10,537 bases of DNA from an uncultured archaeon. GTDB taxonomy: Archaea > Thermoproteota > Nitrososphaeria > Nitrososphaerales > CALBXV01. Location of the stretch: positions 1-10,537 of the forward strand of contig CALBXV010000513.1 of the NCBI GenBank assembly GCA_937890045.1, given 5' to 3'. A program made the position numbers and the translations under genes. Shown here one piece after another: positions 6,315 to 10,537 of the stretch. Every line of letters starts with the position of its first letter. Within the stretch, counting starts at the first letter, position 1. Under the pieces are notes generated by a model, which did not search any database, had not been told where the DNA came from, and worked only from the letters and a program-made list of their open reading frames with translations.

Positions 6315-6932
6315 ATGAAAATAAGTTATGCGGTTACAACTCACAATGAATTTGAAGAACTTCAAAAGTTAATTCCAATATTATTAAAATATAAACAATC
6401 ACAAGATGAAATTATTGTTGTAGATGATAATTCAGATAAAGAATTAGTTGAATACTTAGATAAGTTATTTGAAGTTGGTTCTATTCAATCGTGGTATACT
6501 CATGAGTTAAATAAACATTTTGGAGAACATAAGAATTATGCAATAGAAAATGCTACAGGAGATTTTATTTTTCATTTGGATGCAGATGAATATCCACATC
6601 AAAGTTTAATAGAACAAATTCATTCAATTATAGAAATGAATGACGTAGAATTAATTTGGATTCCAAGAGTAAATACTGTTAAAGGTATTACTGATGAACA
6701 TTGTGCTAAATGGGGTTGGAGAATAACAGATAAAGGTTGGATAAATTATCCTGATTATCAAGCTCGAGTTTTTAAAAGAGATGATAAGATAAGGTGGATA
6801 AAACCAGTACACGAAGTTATAACTGGTGCTACAACATATGCACATTTACCACCAGTTGAAGAGTTATCCTTGTATCATCCAAAAACAATTGAGAAACAAG
6901 AAAAACAAAATAAACTTTATATGGAATTATAA
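6315..6932 (+). CDS. GT2-family glycosyltransferase (GT-A fold)
   Basis: The 205-residue protein is a compact GT2-type enzyme. The N-terminus MKISYAVTTHNE (1-12) is the family opening, IIVVDDNSD at 33-41 binds the nucleotide, and GDFIFHLDADEYP at 82-94 supplies the metal-binding D-x-D (Asp89, Asp91). NYPDYQARVFKR (144-155) then IRWIKPVHEVITG (159-171) is the typical acceptor-side stretch, with His166-Glu167. At 205 residues it lacks the extra C-terminal parts or membrane helices of processive enzymes, so it likely adds one sugar to a soluble or peripheral acceptor. The ribosome binding site is weak (AGAG at 6305-6308). Its stop touches the next ATG directly, so the pair is probably translationally linked. 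The sugar and acceptor cannot be predicted. Confidence 0.85.
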   Translation: MKISYAVTTHNEFEELQKLIPILLKYKQSQDEIIVVDDNSDKELVEYLDKLFEVGSIQSWYTHELNKHFGEHKNYAIENATGDFIFHLDADEYPHQSLIEQIHSIIEMNDVELIWIPRVNTVKGITDEHCAKWGWRITDKGWINYPDYQARVFKRDDKIRWIKPVHEVITGATTYAHLPPVEELSLYHPKTIEKQEKQNKLYMEL

Positions 6933-7766
6933 ATGAGATATCAATTAAGGACACCTGGAATAACAAATTTAGAATCTGAAGGAACTGTAGAAGATAGTTT
7001 TTTAAATTTTATGGTTTTTGTAAAAACAGATTATGGTGAATCTGGTATAGAATTAAGAGAAGGTGATACAGATTATAGTAAGATGGAAAAAACTTATAAT
7101 TTGATTAAATGTCAGATACATAATAGTTTAGATTTGGGTTGGAAACCAGAAGATATTATAATAGCTACTAATTTTGAATTTGAATATATGGGAGTTAGTA
7201 TGCATATAGTTGAAGATATCTGTGATTATTCTCAATTTTATCATAAACAATATGCGGCTTTAGAATTATTAAATAAAGAAATATTGAATAAAAATTTTTG
7301 GTATCATGATTTAGATGCATTTCAATTAAAAGAATTTAAGTTTCCAAATTTTAGTGGTGATTGGGGAACGTGTGTATATCCAGGTGGAGATGGTCATTCC
7401 TGTCAATGTGGTGTTATTTATTTGAAAATTACATCTAAAGATATGTTTGAATATTTAGTTGATATGATGAAGAGAAAGGTTTTACAAACTCATGATGATG
7501 AGGTTGTGATAAGAAATCATCTTAAACTTAATCCAACTTATAATTGGAGAGTTTCAGTTTTAAATACTCGGTATAATATGGGTATGACTGGTTTTAATGA
7601 AAGATATGATGGTGCAACAAAACCTATAAATGTAGTTCACTTTTCACCTGATAAAGAAAAGGATTGGAATTTTATGGTCGAAGGGAGTAATCAATTGGGC
7701 GTTAAGGTTGTAGATGACCGTCTTTTAGATATATTAAATAAGTACAGCGTCAAATATGATAAATAA
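6933..7766 (+). CDS. Putative GT-A-fold glycosyltransferase, unassigned family
   Basis: I do not place this 277-residue protein in a named family, but its motif order is that of GT-A nucleotide-sugar transferases of the GT8-like sort. A first strand lies at FMVFVKTDYG (26-35) and a second at DIIIATNFEF (74-83). FWYHDLDAFQL (122-132) carries a D-x-D (Asp126, Asp128). CQCGVIYLKI (157-166) is the strand that follows in such enzymes, THDDEVVIRNHL (186-197) has the acidic pair facing the acceptor, and INVVHFSPDK (232-241) resembles the closing His motif. The N-terminal 50 residues, with an acidic stretch, look additional. It starts immediately after the GT2 stop and overlaps the sulfotransferase by 11 bases. 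Its only clear structural parallel in the window is the N-terminal half of the protein at 9016. Confidence 0.55.
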   Translation: MRYQLRTPGITNLESEGTVEDSFLNFMVFVKTDYGESGIELREGDTDYSKMEKTYNLIKCQIHNSLDLGWKPEDIIIATNFEFEYMGVSMHIVEDICDYSQFYHKQYAALELLNKEILNKNFWYHDLDAFQLKEFKFPNFSGDWGTCVYPGGDGHSCQCGVIYLKITSKDMFEYLVDMMKRKVLQTHDDEVVIRNHLKLNPTYNWRVSVLNTRYNMGMTGFNERYDGATKPINVVHFSPDKEKDWNFMVEGSNQLGVKVVDDRLLDILNKYSVKYDK

Positions 7767-8277
7767 GTTATTTTGTTTAGGAATTTCAAAAACAGGAACT
7801 AAATCTTTTGTAGTAGCGTCAAAAGAGTTAGGATTTAATGCATGTCATAATGGTGGAAGACCATTAGATCCTGATTTATTAAATGAGTATAATTCTTTTG
7901 CAGATTCAAATACTTGTTGGTTTGGTTTTAAAGAGTTAGATGAAAAGTTTCCGAATAGTAAATTTGTTTTGACTTTGAGAGATAAAGATGCTTGGGTAAC
8001 GAGAATTTTAGAGTGGTATAATCCTAAATATAAAATAAGTTATATAAAGTGGCATAAATATGGAAATTATTATCCAGAACGAGTGGATACTCTTGGAGAA
8101 TTAGAGTATTTTTATGAACAATATCAAAATGATATTTACAAATATTTTGAAGATAAAAAATATAAATTTATGGCTCACAATGTTTTTAATGGAGATGGTT
8201 ATGAAAAACTTTGTAATTTTTTAGAAATGAAAATTCCAAATAAAGAATATCCAAGATTAAAGAATGAGAAAATTTAG
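7756..8277 (+). CDS. Sulfotransferase (PAPS-dependent, small)
   Basis: The 173-residue protein matches the sulfotransferase fold. FCLGISKTGTKSF (6-18) contains the P-loop-like SKTGTKS at 11-17 that binds the 5'-phosphosulfate of PAPS. FVLTLRDKDAWVTR at 70-83 is the 3'-phosphate-binding strand and Arg75, and YEKLCNFLEMKIPNKEYPRL (149-168) is the characteristic C-terminal end. The enzyme would transfer sulfate from PAPS to a hydroxyl or amino group, here most likely on a sugar, given the neighbours. The serine usually following the 3'-phosphate arginine by eight residues is not there (Arg83 at that position, Thr82 beside it). It is on the short side for the family, with little sequence between the two cofactor motifs. 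The start overlaps the previous gene and lacks a clear ribosome binding site, suggesting coupling. No PAPS-making gene is visible. Confidence 0.78.
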   Translation: MINKLFCLGISKTGTKSFVVASKELGFNACHNGGRPLDPDLLNEYNSFADSNTCWFGFKELDEKFPNSKFVLTLRDKDAWVTRILEWYNPKYKISYIKWHKYGNYYPERVDTLGELEYFYEQYQNDIYKYFEDKKYKFMAHNVFNGDGYEKLCNFLEMKIPNKEYPRLKNEKI

Positions 8278-9019
8278 TATGTTTTCTTATATAGAATATG
8301 AAAATATTATAAGTTTGGTAAAAATGAATTTACCCATAATGGATTTTTCAGATATTACCGATGAGACTGAAAAATTTTGTGTTTTAAGACATGATATTGA
8401 ATTTTCAATTGATAGAGCACTTAAAATAGCAGAAATAGAAAAATCTTTAGGAATAAGTTCTACATATACTGTTCAATTAAGAAATAATACGTATAATGCA
8501 TTATCACAAAAAAATATAGATATTATAAGAAAAATTAATAATATGGGTCATAAAATTGGATTACATCAAAATCCGCCCATGATGAATGATGAAAAGTTAA
8601 TTAAATATATTTTAAAGGATATTGAAACATTAGAACATTATTATGGTTTTGAGGTTGATAGATATGCGTTTCATAGATGTGGTAGTAATCCAGAAATTCT
8701 TAAAAGGTATGTAGAAATTCCTAATAAAATTAATTGTTATGATAAAAAGTTTTTTCATTATTTTAAAGGAAACACTCCTAAAAAGTTAAGAGTTTATTAT
8801 ATAGCTGATTCAAATCATAAGTGGAAATATGGATATCCTATAGAATTAAATTTCAATAAGGTTAATAAAATACAATTATTAACACATCCTTATTCTTGGA
8901 CAGAAGATGGCTTTGATAATTATAGTAATTATCTTACTTTAATTAGAGAAAGAAAAGTAGAATTAGTGGAATCAATGGATACAGAAACAAGGACATTTCC
9001 TAAAGAATTATTGTTATGA
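8264..9019 (+). CDS. Polysaccharide deacetylase-like protein (CE4/NodB-like fold)
   Basis: The 251-residue protein resembles the RHD-type branch of the NodB/CE4 superfamily. CVLRHDIEFSIDRALKIAE (39-57) is motif 1 with Asp44, GISSTYTVQL (63-72) is the second strand, and INNMGHKIGLHQNP (91-104) holds His96 and His101 as possible metal ligands. HRCGSN (137-142) and LLTHPYSW (205-212) with His208 fit the later active-site motifs. CE4 enzymes remove N- or O-acetyl groups from sugars using a metal. Here Glu46 stands where I expect a second Asp, and no histidine follows His101 at the usual spacing, so activity is uncertain. The ATG at 8264 overlaps the sulfotransferase by 14 bases; an ATG at 8279, just past its stop, would cost five residues and is an alternative. 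No signal peptide is visible, so it would act inside the cell. Confidence 0.68.
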   Translation: MRKFSMFSYIEYENIISLVKMNLPIMDFSDITDETEKFCVLRHDIEFSIDRALKIAEIEKSLGISSTYTVQLRNNTYNALSQKNIDIIRKINNMGHKIGLHQNPPMMNDEKLIKYILKDIETLEHYYGFEVDRYAFHRCGSNPEILKRYVEIPNKINCYDKKFFHYFKGNTPKKLRVYYIADSNHKWKYGYPIELNFNKVNKIQLLTHPYSWTEDGFDNYSNYLTLIRERKVELVESMDTETRTFPKELLL

Positions 9020-10416
9020 GTGTTCCAAAAAATATTATATTTTTAGTAGCTTATAAAAATCCAACTTTTGCAGAAAAATATGGTGGGTTTGATTGGATGG
9101 ATTATGCGATAAAAAGTTGGACACATTGGTGTAGAGGAAATAATGCAGAATTGGTTATTTATGATAATCCTTCAGTAGATATAGATGATATAAGAATTAC
9201 TTGGCAAAGATGGTTTGATGTTTTTGATTTTATTGAATCGAAGGGGATAAATTATGATAAAATTTTTATGAATGATGCTAATTCTATTATTAGGTGGGAT
9301 TCTCCTGATTTCCTTACTGAACATTGTACTGATACTATAAATGGTTGGAGAGATTCAGATAATTTAGCGTGGATTTATGATTCTGTTATGGGATATAAGA
9401 AGTTTTTTAATGATTTTAATTTTGATATTAGTAAATATGTAAATTCAAATATTATTTTTAATAAAAATCACAAGGATTTTTTCTTAAAGTTTGAGAAATT
9501 ATATAGAGATAATACTGATAAGTTAATAGAGTTACAAGATAATATTGTAAAAAAAGGCACTGATCAAACACCATTAAATTATTTTTTACAAATGAATAAT
9601 ATGAAAATAAATTATTTACCTATGCAATTTAATGTAACACATCCACATAGAAAACAATTTATAGTGGGTAGTGAAACTGAACATTTTTTTTCTTATAATT
9701 GGCAATTAAATGAAGATAAAACACCATTTTTTATAAAGTATACAAATCATTGGAAATTTAGTGGGATGGCAAAAAATCTTAGATTGGCTTTAATGAAAAC
9801 AACGTGGAATTTAATTAAGGAGAATTATAGAGAAGATGATGAAGAATTATTGAATAGTGTTAGACATAAAAATACTTACAAAGAATCAGCAAGTCGTAAA
9901 TTTAAAACAGATATTTTATATAATTTTTCAGATAAGAAATATAAAGAAATGACTGTGATAGAGTTTGGATGTTGTCAAGGAGATACAACTAAAATTTTGG
10001 GTGAAGTTTTTAAGAAGGTTATTGCTGTTGATAGAGATAAAGGGTATTTAGATATTGCTAAAACTAAGTGTATGGATTCTAAAAATATTGAATTTTTACA
10101 AATGGATATTTTACAAGATACTTGGAATTTTGAAAATATAGATGTTGTTTTTTGGGACGTACATCCTGGAAATGCAAATCAAGGGGATATTGAAAAACAT
10201 TTAGATTTAGTTATTTCTTATTTTCCAAATTCGATTATAGTAGTTGATGATTATGGTTTTCCAGCAGGTAATAATAAATGGAAAAATGCTATAACAACTA
10301 AAGTTAGGGAAGATAAATTAGTAATAGATAAATTTATTGGAGAATATCCTGGAGTTGAAACCGCTGGTGGATGGACATTTAATGATAGAGAAGGAGTTAT
10401 TCTTAAATTAAAATGA
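9016..10416 (+). CDS. Fusion: GT-A-like glycosyltransferase domain + SAM methyltransferase
   Basis: The 466-residue protein has two parts. Residues 1 to about 250 look GT-A-like: strand IIFLVAYKNP (7-16), KIFMNDANSII (82-92) with Asp87-Ala-Asn89 at the D-x-D place, NSNIIFNK (143-150), GTDQTPLNYFLQ (181-192) with an Asp-Gln pair, then YLPMQFN (200-206). Residues about 290-466 are a class I SAM-dependent methyltransferase: motif I VIEFGCCQGDTT (314-325), acidic VDRD (338-341), QMD (362-364) and FWDVHPG (379-385) at motif IV. It could add a sugar and methylate it, or cap a chain by methylation. DAN in place of D-x-D is a departure that could mean a different metal use or loss of transfer. The start overlaps the previous stop by ATGA. 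Methyltransferase call firm, transferase call moderate. Confidence 0.72.
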   Translation: MSVPKNIIFLVAYKNPTFAEKYGGFDWMDYAIKSWTHWCRGNNAELVIYDNPSVDIDDIRITWQRWFDVFDFIESKGINYDKIFMNDANSIIRWDSPDFLTEHCTDTINGWRDSDNLAWIYDSVMGYKKFFNDFNFDISKYVNSNIIFNKNHKDFFLKFEKLYRDNTDKLIELQDNIVKKGTDQTPLNYFLQMNNMKINYLPMQFNVTHPHRKQFIVGSETEHFFSYNWQLNEDKTPFFIKYTNHWKFSGMAKNLRLALMKTTWNLIKENYREDDEELLNSVRHKNTYKESASRKFKTDILYNFSDKKYKEMTVIEFGCCQGDTTKILGEVFKKVIAVDRDKGYLDIAKTKCMDSKNIEFLQMDILQDTWNFENIDVVFWDVHPGNANQGDIEKHLDLVISYFPNSIIVVDDYGFPAGNNKWKNAITTKVREDKLVIDKFIGEYPGVETAGGWTFNDREGVILKLK

Positions 10417-10537
10417 AAATTGCGTATACCATGAATGGGTTAGTTGGTGGATTATTTGGAAAACATTATAATGCTGATAATGGAGATGAGTCAACATTAG
10501 TTATAAAATATATTTCTAATAATTTTAGAAAATATAT
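10413..10537 (+). CDS. N-terminal part of an unidentified protein (cut by window end)
   Basis: A frame starts at the ATG overlapping the previous stop (ATGA 10413-10416) and stays open to the right edge, giving 41 complete codons. The visible start MKIAYTMNGLVGGLFGKHYN shows a first strand followed by a glycine-rich turn (GLVGG, 9-13), which could be the nucleotide-binding opening of a Rossmann-like or GT-B enzyme, but this is too short to assign. No ribosome binding site is close (AAGGAG at 10391-10396 is 16 bases away), in line with coupling to the upstream gene. Position alone suggests it continues the glycan cluster. Confidence 0.6.
   Translation, partial: MKIAYTMNGLVGGLFGKHYNADNGDESTLVIKYISNNFRKY

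Noticed and set aside
6651..6845. Minus-strand open frame inside the GT2 gene
   Set aside because: It is contained in a gene with clear catalytic motifs; its Ser/Ile/Tyr-rich product has no recognisable feature.
6310..6935. TATAAATG strings at 6310-6317 and 6928-6935 as T4-type late promoters (TATAAATA)
   Set aside because: Each is one base off the consensus, overlaps the start codon itself, and is expected by chance at this A/T content where a lysine/tyrosine-rich end meets an ATG.
136..10416. CRISPR, tRNA, insertion sequence or attachment site
   Set aside because: No spaced repeats beyond the in-gene pair at 5280-5345, no cloverleaf-like G/C-rich stretch, no transposase or integrase motifs, and no terminal inverted repeats were seen.

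Overview
The window reads as a piece of a tailed-phage genome, most likely from a virus of an AT-rich, probably aquatic bacterium. Every gene lies on the + strand. Stops and starts overlap as ATGA or TAATG almost throughout, the only untranslated gap over 10 bases is 39 bases long, and several starts carry GAGG/GGAG-type ribosome binding sites. The gene types (Nmad1/DUF1599-like protein, PD-(D/E)XK nuclease, SLOG/DUF2493 protein, very small accessory proteins) are ones I associate with phages. No structural, terminase or polymerase gene is visible, so the phage assignment is an inference from layout and families. The host guess is weaker still.

Region 1 (1-2210) is a nucleic-acid-related block: the tail of an unidentified gene, an Nmad1-like protein, a RecB/Cas4-type nuclease with four cysteines placed like an iron-sulfur cluster, an unrecognised 140-residue protein, and a SLOG-type nucleotide-binding protein. 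Region 2 (2211-2590) is a short junction: the 39-base AT-rich gap, a putative ribbon-helix-helix protein, and a 50-residue charged helical protein that is easily missed by length cutoffs.

Region 3 (2600 to the window end) is a glycan-building and glycan-tailoring cluster. In order it holds two GT-B glycosyltransferases with E-x7-E motifs, a zinc-ribbon protein and an unrecognised 164-residue protein, a GT2-type transferase, a GT-A-like putative transferase, a small PAPS-type sulfotransferase, a polysaccharide-deacetylase-like protein, a fusion of a GT-A-like domain to a SAM-dependent methyltransferase, and the start of another gene. Between them these genes could assemble a short sugar chain and then sulfate, deacetylate and methylate it. 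No membrane flippase, polymerase or sugar-nucleotide synthesis gene is visible, so the cluster would depend on host nucleotide sugars and PAPS. The acceptor could be a virion protein, a host surface glycan or, less likely, modified DNA; the sequence does not say which.

The most unusual points are sulfation capacity inside a probable phage glycan operon, the transferase-methyltransferase fusion, and a lysine-rich repeated tail on the second GT-B enzyme. No tRNA, CRISPR array, insertion sequence or clear terminator was seen.
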